Positions 1 to 9,588 of a stretch of 64,000 nt of DNA are shown piece after piece. Numbering within the stretch: the stretch's first letter is position 1; every line of letters begins with the position of its first letter. Position numbers and translations under genes: made by a program. The notes below the pieces were generated by a model. It ran no database searches, was not told the origin of the DNA, and saw only the letters and a program-made list of their open reading frames with translations. Source of the DNA: CAZSSM01 sp964609385 (lineage in GTDB: Bacteria; Planctomycetota; Planctomycetia; Isosphaerales; Isosphaeraceae); the NCBI GenBank assembly GCA_964609385.1, contig CAZSSM010000026.1, forward strand, positions 1 through 64,000, read 5' to 3'.

Positions 1-1
1 G

Positions 2-505
2 GGGGAGTGCGATGACTCGCTCGACGGACTGAACGCCATGTTCGTATTGCAAGGTGGTCCAGGTAACGACACCATCAACGGAAGTAACGGTGGCGATACG
101 ATCCGGGGTGGCGAGGGCGACGACCTGTTGATCAGCGGCAACGGAACCGACGTCGTCTACGGCGATGCGGGCGCGGACACGTTCCGGATCGGTGCGCCGA
201 TCGGAGGTGCTCCGTTCTCCGACCGACACGACATCCGCCTGCATCCGAACGGCTTCATCCAACACCGCCAGTTCCGCAACGGGGACCTGAACAGCTTCGT
301 CGATCAGGATCAGATCCACGGTTTCGACGAGTTCGACGCGATTCTGGTCGAGGCTCTCGGCGGCAACGATACGATCACGATCGAGGACGGCTTGACGCTC
401 GGCGGAACGATCCACGGTGGTGACGGCTTCGACACCACCGTCATGGACCCGACCATAGCGGCGCTCTGGACCTTGGCCAGTATCGAAGACGAACAGGACG
501 ACTGA
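2..505 (+). CDS. RTX-type calcium-binding repeat protein, C-terminal fragment (5' end outside window)
   Basis: The reading frame is open from base 2, so the gene starts before the window; the ATG at 38 is internal. The visible ~167 residues begin with glycine/aspartate nonapeptide repeats (GGPGNDTING, GGDTIRGGEGDD) typical of hemolysin-type calcium-binding beta-rolls. A non-repeat stretch follows, then a last repeat pair (GGNDTITIEDGLTLGGTIHGGDGFD) close to the stop. The larger RTX protein at 2707-7080 ends in the same way (GGDDTLQVN...GGDGEDD), so the two are probably related secreted surface proteins. In this family the repeats bind Ca2+ after export. No catalytic domain is visible in the part present. 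A strong terminator hairpin follows. Confidence 0.8.
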   Translation, partial: GECDDSLDGLNAMFVLQGGPGNDTINGSNGGDTIRGGEGDDLLISGNGTDVVYGDAGADTFRIGAPIGGAPFSDRHDIRLHPNGFIQHRQFRNGDLNSFVDQDQIHGFDEFDAILVEALGGNDTITIEDGLTLGGTIHGGDGFDTTVMDPTIAALWTLASIEDEQDD

Positions 506-818
506 TTCCTCTTCGTTCGACGAATCTGATGTCTCCGGATCCGATCGGTCCCATAAGGCCGGTCGGATCCTTTTGTCTTTGAGAATCGGTCGCGCTGAGA
601 CAATGGAGCTCACGGGGCGGATCTGGATCCAAGACTCCCCTCCCCCCTCCCCTCTTCGTTTTCTCGTCGCGAATTCGCCGATGACGCGGGCGGATTTCGT
701 TGACGAGTCCGGGACGGTCGAGAGAAGATCGAGTCCGTGAGGGCACCCCCATCGTCGATGGTCAGGCCTCAGGTTGGTGGATTTGTCGGAAGAGTCATTG
801 CGTCGAGGTTGATGGGGG
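506..818. other. Intergenic region between the RTX fragment and rsmG-spoU
   Basis: Apart from the terminator at 537-580 I see no gene here; the minus-strand frames are non-coding in composition. A GAGG at 805-808 is a plausible ribosome binding site for the ATG at 819. Confidence 0.5.
537..580 (+). terminator. Rho-independent terminator after the RTX fragment
   Basis: A 12-bp stem (537-548 pairing with 559-570, one G-T wobble, 10-nt loop) is followed by a T-rich tract at 571-580. It lies 32 bases after the stop codon at 505, in the expected place and orientation. Confidence 0.75.
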
Positions 819-2393
819 ATGTCGCCCAGTCGTGTCTCGTTGCAGGCGATCTTGGAGCGTTGCGGGCTCCGGTTGACGCAGGCGCAGTATGATCTGTTGT
901 GGGCCTATCACAAGCGATTGCGCGAGGCCGACACGCGTCTGAACCTGACGCGGATCCGCAACTTCGATAACATGGTGCTCAAGCACTACGTCGACAGCCT
1001 GTTGGTCTTGGACTACGAGGCCTTGCCTTCGCCGTTGATCGACATGGGGTCCGGGGGCGGCCTGCCAGGGATCCCCTTAAAGATCGCGCGGCCGGAAGTG
1101 TCGATGATCTTGGCCGAGCCTCGCGGAGCGCGAGCCGAGTTCCTGGAGCAGGTCGGCCAGCAACTAAATCTGCGTGACCTCCAGGTCTATGCCGGCAAGG
1201 TGGGTGCCGATTGCCCCTTGCGGGCCGCCGGGGTGATCACCCGGGCCGTCGCGGCGATCCCCGAGACGCTTGATCGGGTCGCCGAGGTGCTCGGCCCCGG
1301 CGGTCGGATGCTCCTGATGAAGGGACCCGACTGTGACGACGAGATCGCGCAGGCCGAGCGTAGCCACGCCGGCCGCTTCGAGCGGGTTGCCGACCACCGC
1401 TACCAAATCCCCGGCACCACCCATGATCGTCGCCTGATCGTCTATGAGCGCATGGAGAACGCCTCGTCGAGATCCCCTGCCGAGCCGATGGCGACGGGTT
1501 CGGTCGTCAGCCCCGACGATGGGGTGACGCGGCCGTCCTCGACCTGGGCTCGTGAGGTGACCAGTTCGTCCAACCCGCTCTTCAAGCTCTGTCGCGACCT
1601 GCGGACCGGTCGGGGGGTCCGCAAACATGGTCGGGCCTTGATGTCGGGGTCGCGGGTCGTCGCCGAGGTCGTGGCCCAGCATCGCGAACGGGTCCAGGCT
1701 TGGATCACTCCGAACGGCGAGGCGGCGCTTGCTCCGCCGCCCGACCTGCTCGCGTCGGCCGAGTCGACGTCATCAGGTTCCGAGACCGGGAAAGAGTCGA
1801 CCGACGGGTCTCGGTCCGGTCCGATCTGGTATCGCTTGACGCCCGGACTGTTCGGGGAGCTGGACGTCTCGGGGACGGGGGGACCGTTGCTGCTGGTCGA
1901 TGTGCCCGAGTTCCCGGTCTTCGATGCCGGGGCGGTCTGGCCACTGGGTTGCACGCTGTTCGTGCCGTTCCAGGATCCCGAGAACGTGGGTGCAGTCATT
2001 CGTGCGGCATCGGCCTTCGGTGTGGCGCGTGTCGTCCTCTTGGCTGAGGCAGCGCACCCGTTCCATCCCAAGTCGGTCCGCTCGGGGGGGACGTCGCTGA
2101 TGCAACTGGAGTTGCTGCGGGGTCCGTCGCTGGCCGAACTGGACGCGTCCGAGGTCCCGCTCTGGGCGTTGGACAACTCGACCGATGAGGATGTCGAAGA
2201 GTTGCCAGGCCTGATCTTCCCGCCCCGGTTCGGCCTGATCCCCGGTTTGGAAGGGCCTGGACTGCCCGAGACTCTCGGTAAGCAAGTGCGCCGATGCCGG
2301 ATCCCAATCGAGGTCCGAGTCGATTCGTTGAACGCGGCGGCGGCCACCGCGATCGCGCTATACGCCTGGCGGACCGGCTCGTCTTCGAAGTAA
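819..2393 (+). CDS. rsmG: Fusion of 16S rRNA m7G527 methyltransferase (RsmG) with a SpoU/TrmH-type RNA 2'-O-methyltransferase
   Basis: Residues 1 to about 213 are a complete RsmG: the N-terminal helices (LNLTRIRN, LKHYVDS), the SAM-binding loop DMGSGGGLPGIPL at 75-87, TRAVA at 141-145 and the LLMKG strand. RsmG methylates N7 of G527 in 16S rRNA. After a linker, residues 243-520 form a SPOUT methyltransferase: an L30e-like substrate domain (SNPLFKLCRDL at 251, SGSRVVAEVV), SpoU motif 1 (DPENVGAVIRAA at 386, with the conserved Asn and Arg), motif 2 (GLIPGLEGPGL at 472) and motif 3 (IPIEVRVDSLNAAAATAIALY at 495, knot Ser-Leu-Asn). The target of this half cannot be read from sequence. About 25 residues of low-complexity Ser/Gly insert lie at 312-335. 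One uninterrupted frame of 524 residues carries both enzymes; RsmG alone is usually ~210 residues. Confidence 0.9.
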   Translation: MSPSRVSLQAILERCGLRLTQAQYDLLWAYHKRLREADTRLNLTRIRNFDNMVLKHYVDSLLVLDYEALPSPLIDMGSGGGLPGIPLKIARPEVSMILAEPRGARAEFLEQVGQQLNLRDLQVYAGKVGADCPLRAAGVITRAVAAIPETLDRVAEVLGPGGRMLLMKGPDCDDEIAQAERSHAGRFERVADHRYQIPGTTHDRRLIVYERMENASSRSPAEPMATGSVVSPDDGVTRPSSTWAREVTSSSNPLFKLCRDLRTGRGVRKHGRALMSGSRVVAEVVAQHRERVQAWITPNGEAALAPPPDLLASAESTSSGSETGKESTDGSRSGPIWYRLTPGLFGELDVSGTGGPLLLVDVPEFPVFDAGAVWPLGCTLFVPFQDPENVGAVIRAASAFGVARVVLLAEAAHPFHPKSVRSGGTSLMQLELLRGPSLAELDASEVPLWALDNSTDEDVEELPGLIFPPRFGLIPGLEGPGLPETLGKQVRRCRIPIEVRVDSLNAAAATAIALYAWRTGSSSK

Positions 2394-2706
2394 AGATCCG
2401 ATCAGTTCATGACGGTCCACCCAGAGTCCGGTGACGATTTTAAGAGTCGTTCTTAGCAGATCGATTGCAACAAACGCGCGACCTCACTATAACCGATCGA
2501 TGATCCCAGGATGAACGTTTTGCGAGGACATCAACCTGGGGTCCGGTTCCGAAATCCCCCGACGCACCCGTTGTTGGGATCGGTCTCGGACTGTGCGCGG
2601 GATCCCCTCCCCACCACCCACGTGTTCGCGACGGTCCCGCGAGCGTCCTTCTCACCGCATACGCACCGATTTTTTCTTTGAATCTTGTCATCGAGAGGGT
2701 CAGGCC
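2394..2706. other. Intergenic region upstream of the large RTX-lectin gene
   Basis: No gene is supported. The frame of the next gene stays open back to 2593, but that stretch is Arg/Ser/Pro-rich with no signal-like segment. I place the start at 2707, behind the GAGAGG at about 2692. Confidence 0.5.
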
Positions 2707-5700
2707 ATGAAATCAGGCGTCCCCCGTCTGCGCGCGCAGATTGCTCGATTGCACCATGCTCGGATGCGAACCGGTTCGTCGCGATTCGTACATCGTCCGT
2801 TCTTGGAAGGTTGCGAGCGTCGGGTGCTCTTGTCGTTCGCCGCAGAGATTAGCGGGCCGACCAACACGGTGCCAGGCCGCGCTGAGACCTTCACGCTAGG
2901 AACTGACGCGGGCGATCCGGCCGGCACCGAGTACCTCTTCGAGATCGACTTCGACGGCGACGGCAACGCCGATCAGTCGGTCACCGGTCCGGTCGGCACG
3001 ACGGTCGACCAGGTTTATGGGGCCACCGGCGACTTCACCGTCAGCGTGACCGCCACGCGGGTCAGCGACAGCGAGGTCGGCGACACCGCCGGTACGCTGG
3101 ACGTGAATGTCGATTCGACCCAGTTGCTAGGCGATAGCCTGCTGGTCGGTGGCACTTCGGGGAACGATCTGATCCAAACCAATGACGTCGGCGGTGGCCA
3201 GATCCAGGTCTCGCTGGACGGTGTCTCTCAGGGCAGCTTCTCGGGCGTCGAGTTCCTCTTCGTCTTCGGGGGCGACGGCGACGATGAGATCCGGATGGAG
3301 TCGACCCAGCCGTTCCGCACGACCATCGAGGGGGGCCTAGGCGACGATCTGATTTTCGGAGGAGATCGTCGCGAAGCGTTCTTCGGCGGTGAGGGCAACG
3401 ACGTCATCGATGGGGGTCGGGGCCTCGATACGCTCTTCGGCGACACTGGAGATGACCTGCTCCTGGGTGGCAACAGCCGTGATGTCCTCAATGGTGGTGA
3501 CGGCCAAGACACCCTGGGTGGCAACGGTGGTGCAGATTCGCTGTTCGGCGATGCCGGCGATGACGAGCTTGGTGGCGGCAACGGTGACGACCTGCTCTCT
3601 GGTGGCGATGGCATCGACACGCTCTTCGGGAGCAACGGGTCGGACACGCTGCGAGGCGGTGAGGGCGACGACTCGCTGGTCGGCAACAACGGGCTCGACC
3701 AACTCGAGGGTAACGTCGGTGACGACACGCTCCGGGGTGCCCGTGGCGGCGACACGCTCTTCGGGGGGCCAGGCAATGACAATCTCCAAGGCCTCGGCGG
3801 TCCCGATGAACTCTTCGGCCAGGCCGGCGACGACGTACTCCTGGGCGGTCGTGAGTTCGATGATCTCGATGGCGGCGACGGCAACGACACGCTCAATGGC
3901 GAGAACGGCAACGACGATCTCATCGGCGGCGTCGGCAACGACCTGTTCCTCTATATGGGCACCGATGCGGCGCACCTGCATCGGCTCGATCTGAACCCGG
4001 GCGGCCAGCTCCGGTTCCGGACCTTCGATCCGAACGATTTCACGCTCCTCGAACTGGATCGGATCACCTCTGATAGCGACGACAGCTTTGTTCTGAACGG
4101 GATGGGGGGCGACGACACGATCGGTGTGATCGCCGGTATCCCGATCTCTGGCCTAATCGACGGCGGCGCCGACGACGACACGATCAACAATCAGGTCCCG
4201 GGCATGTCCCTGTCCGGTGGCACCGGTGACGACACGATCAATGGCAGTGGCACCGACGACGTGGGCGTGCTGAACAACGCCGGCCCCGATGATGATCGGA
4301 GCTTCGCGTTTCAGGTCGTCAATGGGAACCTCCAAGAGACCCGTCTCGATCGCGATACCAACGAAGTCCTCGAGACCAACCTTTACTTCGACATCGCGGC
4401 CCTGGACATCTTCGGGTCGAGTGTCGGCGAGCGGCTCGACGCCAGTACCTTCAACTTCGGCGTCCTGTTCTTCAGTGACATTACCCTCCGCGGTGAGGGC
4501 GGCGACGACACCCTGGTTGGTGCGGATAACATCGACGATGTGCTGATCGGCGGTGACGGCAACGACATGGCGATGGTCCCGGGGACCAATGAGGCCGAGC
4601 TGTTCCAGGTCGATCCGTCGAACGAACTGGTTCGGGTCCGTCGGACCTTGGCCTCCGACACCGGAACCACCGTCGAGATGACTGAGGTCACCGACGTCGA
4701 GACCTTGGTTGTCGACGGATCTGGTGGCGACGACACGCTCGATGCTTCGGGGATGGATGTGGCCGGCCTGGAAACGGCCCAGGTGGACCTCCTTGAGCTG
4801 CGTGGCGGCGATGGCGCGGACACCCTCACCGGCTCGGCCGGGGACGACCTGCTGGATGGTGGTGCCGACAACGACTCGCTGTTGGGCGGTGACGGCAACG
4901 ACACCCTCGACGGTGGCGCCGGCAACGACATCGCCATCGGTGAAGGTGGTGCCGACGACCAGCTCCGCGTCCGTGGTGACTCGACCGACGACCGGCTCTT
5001 CGCCGACATCGTCAACAACAACTTCGTCGTCGACCGACAGGTCGGGAATGGCCCGGTCGTCGAGACCGATGAGGGCGATACCGAGATCCTGGAGATGATG
5101 GGTCTGGGCGGTCGCGACACGCTGGAGACGGACAGTCTCAACAGCCGACGGTACATCATGGATGGCGGTGCCGATAACGATCTGCTCAACGGCACCAATT
5201 CCACCGATACGTTGCTCGGTGGCGCGGGGGATGACCAGCTCAACTCCAACGGCGGTAACGACTCGGTCGATGGTCAGGCCGGCAACGACGTGCTCCGCGG
5301 TAGCTTCGGCAACGACTTCCTCTTCGGCAACGAGGGCAACGATACGCTCATCGGCGACACCGGCGACAATACCCTGGTCGGTGGCCTGGGTACCGACGCG
5401 CTCAACGGGGGCAACGGTGCCAACAACGTCATGCTGGTGCTCGGCACCGAGATGGACGAACGCGTTGAATTGAGCAACCCGACCGGCGGTCAGCTCCGGG
5501 CGACCACGTTCCAGGACGGCAACCAGGTCTCGCAAGACAATGCGATCAACATGGATCTGTTGCTGGTCCAGGTTCTGGATGGCAACGATACGGTCGATTC
5601 GACCTTGAGCGATGGTGACCTGAACGACGTCGATTTGACCGGGGCGACCATCGAGGGTGGCCTGGGCGACGACGTGCTGGAGGGGACCCCGGGCGACGAC

Positions 5701-7080
5701 TTGATCGAGGGTGAGGAAGGCTCCGACTCGATCGATGGTGGCTCGGGCGCTGACCAGATCAATGGCGACGTCGGCGACGACACCCTCAACGGTGGCGGTG
5801 GCGACGACAACGTCCAGGGTCAAGACGGCGACGACGTCCTCGATGGCGGTTCCGGCAACGACCTGGTCGAAGGTTCGGTCGGCAACGACGTGGTCCTCGG
5901 TGGGGCTGGGGACGATGTGGTCAACGGTGGTGAGGGCGACGACACACTTGATGGTGGCGCCGATGCGGACACCGTCAACGGCGGTGTCGGTAACGACTCG
6001 CTGACCGGTGGTGGCGGTACCGACCAGGTCAATGGGGAAGACGGCGATGACACCCTCGGCGGCGGCGGCGGTGACGACGCGCTCAACGGGGGTGCCGGGG
6101 CCGACACGGTCGTCTTCGAAGGGACTGAAGGGAGCGAGACGCTCCTGGTCGACATGTCCGGAAGCCAGGTCCGCTACCGCAATGCGCCCACGGTCACGAC
6201 CCTGGTCGATCTGCCCAACTTCAACGGTGCCAACGCGGTCATGACGACCAATGGCAGCGCGAACTTCGTCGACAATGGCGGTTCGGACATCCTCCAGATC
6301 ACACCGGCCTCGGGTGGTCAGGCGGGTGCCGCTTGGTTCAACGAACGGATCAACGTGGCCAACGGATTCGAGATGACCTTCGAATACCGGATCGCGAACC
6401 CCGGTGGCGGTGGTGCCGACGGTTTCGCCATGGTCATCCAGAACTCTCCCGATGGGGTCAACGAGATCCGTGCCTCCGGTGGCGCGATGGCCTACGATGG
6501 CATGCCCAACAGCCTAGCCGTCGAGTTCGATAACTGGGCCGGCGGCGGTGAACCGGACGCCAACCACGTGGCGATCCACTCGGCCGGCACCGGGGCCAAC
6601 TCCGCGACCACCAACGGCGGCAGCCACGTGCTCGGCGTGCTGACCGACGGTGACCTCGGGTTCACGCTCGAGGATGGCGTCACTCGGACGGCCCGGGTGG
6701 TCTTCCAGGCCGGAACCTTCTCGGTCTTCCCCGACTTCACCAACCAGCCCGATCTGGTCCTGAGCATCGGTGTCGACCTGGCCACCCTGCTCGACCTCGA
6801 GAACGGCACCGACGCCTTCGTCGGTTTCACCGGCGGGACCGGCGGCGCGACCGCTGACCAGGAGATCCTCAGTTGGGAGATCATCGGCACCTCCGGCAGC
6901 GAAACGGATCTGTTCACCTTCGATGACAGTGACATGATCATGCTGCTGGCGCTGGGTGGTGACGACACCCTCCAGGTCAATGCCGCGGTGCCCCTGATCG
7001 GGACCGTCGACGGCGGCGACGGAGAGGATGACTGCTCGGCCGTGCCCGACACTTGGGAAAAGATTAACTGCGAGAGCTGA
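2707..7080 (+). CDS. Giant secreted RTX-repeat protein with PKD-like and L-type lectin-like domains
   Basis: 1457 residues from ATG 2707 (GAGAGG about 10 bases upstream). The N-terminus has the planctomycete surface-protein motif at residues 33-43 (LEGCERRVLLS, compare LEPRxLLS). A PKD-like Ig fold follows (about 48-135; DFDGDGNAD, VTGPVGTTVDQVY). The bulk is dozens of GGxGxDxLxGG nonapeptides in blocks at roughly 3290-3950, 4480-4940, 5150-5420 and 5640-6110, predicted Ca2+-binding beta-rolls, separated by ~90-residue spacers that resemble one another. Residues about 1165-1400 look like an L-type (legume/ERGIC-like) lectin fold: LAVEFDNW, DANHVAIHS, then FVGFTGGTGGATADQEILSWEI near the end. 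A terminal RTX pair closes the protein. Likely cell-surface or extracellular glycan adhesion. High glycine and aspartate produce long antisense shadow frames. Confidence 0.85.
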   Translation: MKSGVPRLRAQIARLHHARMRTGSSRFVHRPFLEGCERRVLLSFAAEISGPTNTVPGRAETFTLGTDAGDPAGTEYLFEIDFDGDGNADQSVTGPVGTTVDQVYGATGDFTVSVTATRVSDSEVGDTAGTLDVNVDSTQLLGDSLLVGGTSGNDLIQTNDVGGGQIQVSLDGVSQGSFSGVEFLFVFGGDGDDEIRMESTQPFRTTIEGGLGDDLIFGGDRREAFFGGEGNDVIDGGRGLDTLFGDTGDDLLLGGNSRDVLNGGDGQDTLGGNGGADSLFGDAGDDELGGGNGDDLLSGGDGIDTLFGSNGSDTLRGGEGDDSLVGNNGLDQLEGNVGDDTLRGARGGDTLFGGPGNDNLQGLGGPDELFGQAGDDVLLGGREFDDLDGGDGNDTLNGENGNDDLIGGVGNDLFLYMGTDAAHLHRLDLNPGGQLRFRTFDPNDFTLLELDRITSDSDDSFVLNGMGGDDTIGVIAGIPISGLIDGGADDDTINNQVPGMSLSGGTGDDTINGSGTDDVGVLNNAGPDDDRSFAFQVVNGNLQETRLDRDTNEVLETNLYFDIAALDIFGSSVGERLDASTFNFGVLFFSDITLRGEGGDDTLVGADNIDDVLIGGDGNDMAMVPGTNEAELFQVDPSNELVRVRRTLASDTGTTVEMTEVTDVETLVVDGSGGDDTLDASGMDVAGLETAQVDLLELRGGDGADTLTGSAGDDLLDGGADNDSLLGGDGNDTLDGGAGNDIAIGEGGADDQLRVRGDSTDDRLFADIVNNNFVVDRQVGNGPVVETDEGDTEILEMMGLGGRDTLETDSLNSRRYIMDGGADNDLLNGTNSTDTLLGGAGDDQLNSNGGNDSVDGQAGNDVLRGSFGNDFLFGNEGNDTLIGDTGDNTLVGGLGTDALNGGNGANNVMLVLGTEMDERVELSNPTGGQLRATTFQDGNQVSQDNAINMDLLLVQVLDGNDTVDSTLSDGDLNDVDLTGATIEGGLGDDVLEGTPGDDLIEGEEGSDSIDGGSGADQINGDVGDDTLNGGGGDDNVQGQDGDDVLDGGSGNDLVEGSVGNDVVLGGAGDDVVNGGEGDDTLDGGADADTVNGGVGNDSLTGGGGTDQVNGEDGDDTLGGGGGDDALNGGAGADTVVFEGTEGSETLLVDMSGSQVRYRNAPTVTTLVDLPNFNGANAVMTTNGSANFVDNGGSDILQITPASGGQAGAAWFNERINVANGFEMTFEYRIANPGGGGADGFAMVIQNSPDGVNEIRASGGAMAYDGMPNSLAVEFDNWAGGGEPDANHVAIHSAGTGANSATTNGGSHVLGVLTDGDLGFTLEDGVTRTARVVFQAGTFSVFPDFTNQPDLVLSIGVDLATLLDLENGTDAFVGFTGGTGGATADQEILSWEIIGTSGSETDLFTFDDSDMIMLLALGGDDTLQVNAAVPLIGTVDGGDGEDDCSAVPDTWEKINCES

Positions 7081-8026
7081 GTCATCCGGAGCCACGGTTC
7101 TCCCCGCTGGCTCTCGGTTTGTTTCTCGACACCCGCTTTAGGCAGGCGCCCGATCGATGATCGGGTGCCTGCTCGCTTCGACATCGACGCGACGGCCGGC
7201 CCTTCGACACTTCGAGTCTTCTCGGTCTCAAGTCACGTCGTACGGTCGCCGATTCGCCAACCCAATCCAACGCGACCCGTATCGGGGAAGATTCCTTTCT
7301 CCGATGCGGGTTTTTCTTCGAATTCTTTGGTTCGCAATCGATGATCTGATTGCTCAGTGCAGAGATCTCTGATTGTCGCCTTCGTTGAGGCTTGTCAGAG
7401 GGCAGGTCCCGAGGAACCGGCCGGCTAGGGGTTGCCAGTGCCCAGCTAAGCTGGACTATCGGCCGTCCGAACGATTCGCAGAGCCTCGCGAGTCACCGGA
7501 TCGATGTCGGCCGACGAGATCCTCCGACTCGCTACGGAGTCAACCAAAACGACCGGATGGTTCCGAATCGAAGGAAGCCATCCGATCGAAGATTGCAAAA
7601 TGTCCAAAATGCCGTAATATGCTGAATAATTTTTTCCGACATAATCATATAAATTTAATCGAAAAAATTTCCAAGGTTTCATCGGTTTCGTCCGATCCTG
7701 CCTCGGGACTCGAGAAGATCTCGGAATCCATTCCGCTCGTTTGATCGCGGTTGTCAAACGTTGGCTCGTGAGGCGAAATCGGTGGCTCTGCCCTATCTTT
7801 TCGGACAGACCCCGGAGGTCGAGCCGAGTGAGTTGGCCAACCGTTGGAACGAGGAGTGGGCCGACACGAAGCATCCATCCTGGGGTCTGCTCGCTGCGTG
7901 TCGCAGTCCCCAGTCACTCGGCGCAACGCTCGGTCACGTGGGTTCCGAAATCGACAACCATCGCCAAGATCGCTGGGGATCGATGTCTCCGAGACCGACG
8001 AGGAGGGAATGGCTGGGACCCAGGGA
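7081..8026. other. Long intergenic region with a hairpin and an AT-rich patch
   Basis: About 945 bases without a recognisable gene. It holds the inverted repeat at 7142-7172 and an AT-rich patch at about 7598-7675, unlike the GC-rich surroundings. A TTG-started plus-strand frame at 7761-8057 (98 codons, starting MAREAKSVALPYLFGQ) has a fairly gene-like third-position GC bias in its first half. However, it has no convincing ribosome site, runs into the antisense photolyase end and resembles nothing I know, so I leave it as possible only. Confidence 0.4.
7142..7172. terminator. Strong hairpin downstream of the RTX-lectin gene
   Basis: A 14-bp stem (7142-7155 with 7159-7172, one G-T pair) with a 3-base GAT loop begins 62 bases after the stop at 7080. 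No T-tract follows, so it may be a transcript-stabilising or Rho-type end rather than a classical intrinsic terminator. Confidence 0.4.
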
Positions 8027-9415
8027 CTATTCCAATTCGTCGATTCGTGCGATGTAACCGTCACTGTCGAACTTGCGTCGCGTGCTCTGATAGCTCATAA
8101 ATCGAATCTTGCCGAAGATGGGGCGTTCGGTCCACGCGCGGTCGTGCTTACCGCCAATGGCCCAGGCCACCCCGGTGTAGCCGTTCGGGTCGCGCCCGTC
8201 CATCTCAAAGCGGTCGTTCAGGTCGATGGCCACGTCGAAGGCCGTCTCGGGGTCAGGCGACCATTCGAGGATCTTCTTGGCCCAATACATGCGCATGTAT
8301 CCGTGCATCCGGCCGGTGAGCATCATCTCTTTCTGAGCCGCGTTCCAGAGCGGGTCGTGGGTTTCGCAGGCCTCCAATTGCTCGGTAGAGTAAAGATGTT
8401 CGCGAGGGTCGTTGGCGTGTTCTTGAAGCGTGGTCCGCGCCCAGTCGTGGCAACTGGCCAATTTGTCGTAATGGGGGTTCCTGGCGACGAAGTTGATGGC
8501 CAGTTCGCGTCGGACGATCATCTCCTCGAGGTAGCCATCGACGTCGGCTTGGGGGCCTCCGGAATCGCGGACGGCCAGGGCGATCGTGTGCGGGCTAATG
8601 TGTCCGAAGTGCAAATGCGCGGACAGCTCGCTGGTATAATAGGCGCATGGTTCGTTACGGTCCTCGGCATATTGGTCGAGCCGTTGCATGAGGAATCGCT
8701 TGAGCCGACGTTGAGCCTCTTTGGGACCACCCGGATAGTCGTCGACCTCTGCGACGCCCCCGACTTTGAGGCGGTCCATCAGGTCGTCAGGGTCTTCGCA
8801 GGGCACCGACTTGGGGAGTCGACGATCTTCGGGCCAGGCGACTTTGGCCTTGGGGTTGGGGATCGGCGTGAAGTAGTCGGGCAGGAGGCGGTGGATCTTG
8901 GGCCGGATCGTCCGCGCCGCGTACTCTTCTTTGGGGAAGTGCGCCGAGGGGACAATCACGTCGGAGTCGACGATGTGGAAGGGGACTTTCAACTCGTCGG
9001 TGAGGTGTTCACGCCAACGCTTGGCGAACCGGAGCGGGTTCTCATCGCCGACGACGAGGGCTGGTCGGGCCTGTTTGGTCAGCTTGAGGACGACCTCGTT
9101 GGGTCGACCGAGTTGGAGGAGCCAGGTGACGTTGCGTTTGGCCAACTGGTCGGCGATTTCGGGTAGGGCCTCGACGACGAACCGTTTCTGGCGGCGCTGA
9201 GTACCCGGGAATGCGTCGTCGAGGCCGAAGACGGTCACCACGGGCAGTTTCAACTCGTTGGCCAAGGCGATCGCATGGTTCAGCGCCAGGTTGTCCTGCC
9301 CACGCTGGCTCCGCTGCATCCAATAGAGGACGTAGCGCCCGTCGGGATCGGGCTGTCCACCACGCGCATGGCGGATCCGTGGTGACGGTTCGAGCAACGC
9401 GTCGAAGTCGGCCAC
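8027..9415 (-). CDS. phrB: Class II CPD photolyase (deoxyribodipyrimidine photo-lyase)
   Basis: 462 residues, the usual class II length. The N-terminal alpha/beta domain (RYVLYWMQRSQRGQDNLALNHA near residue 27) and the FAD-binding C-terminal half are intact. The class II hallmark is NGYTGVAWAIGGKHDRAW followed by ERPIFGKIRFMS near the C-terminus; RMHGYMRMYWAKKILEWS carries the conserved helix. The enzyme uses blue light and reduced FAD to split cyclobutane pyrimidine dimers. The family name is firm from these motifs; the gene symbol follows common usage for photolyases and is less firm. It is a single gene on the minus strand, 173 bases downstream of the Uma2 gene at 9589-10584. Confidence 0.93.
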   Translation of the reverse strand: MADFDALLEPSPRIRHARGGQPDPDGRYVLYWMQRSQRGQDNLALNHAIALANELKLPVVTVFGLDDAFPGTQRRQKRFVVEALPEIADQLAKRNVTWLLQLGRPNEVVLKLTKQARPALVVGDENPLRFAKRWREHLTDELKVPFHIVDSDVIVPSAHFPKEEYAARTIRPKIHRLLPDYFTPIPNPKAKVAWPEDRRLPKSVPCEDPDDLMDRLKVGGVAEVDDYPGGPKEAQRRLKRFLMQRLDQYAEDRNEPCAYYTSELSAHLHFGHISPHTIALAVRDSGGPQADVDGYLEEMIVRRELAINFVARNPHYDKLASCHDWARTTLQEHANDPREHLYSTEQLEACETHDPLWNAAQKEMMLTGRMHGYMRMYWAKKILEWSPDPETAFDVAIDLNDRFEMDGRDPNGYTGVAWAIGGKHDRAWTERPIFGKIRFMSYQSTRRKFDSDGYIARIDELE

Positions 9416-9588
9416 GACGGTGATCTCCAGAAATCCAAAGGGAGCGACATTGGGGCACGCGGGGGAGAAGGGCAGAACCTTGGGGTCGATCCCGCGTCGT
9501 TGCGACTCGGATGGTCACGCAGCCCGGAGGATTCAGTGTAGCCAGCCAGTCAGGTCCGAGTTCTGGAATGTTGGGCTTCGGATCGCGT

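Noticed and set aside
4153..5823. 556-codon minus-strand frame inside the RTX-lectin gene
   Set aside because: Produced by the Gly/Asp RTX repeats read in reverse; a repetitive Val/Ala/Asp string without domains.
7844..9166. 440-codon plus-strand frame opposite the photolyase
   Set aside because: Antisense shadow; the minus strand has the full class II photolyase signature.
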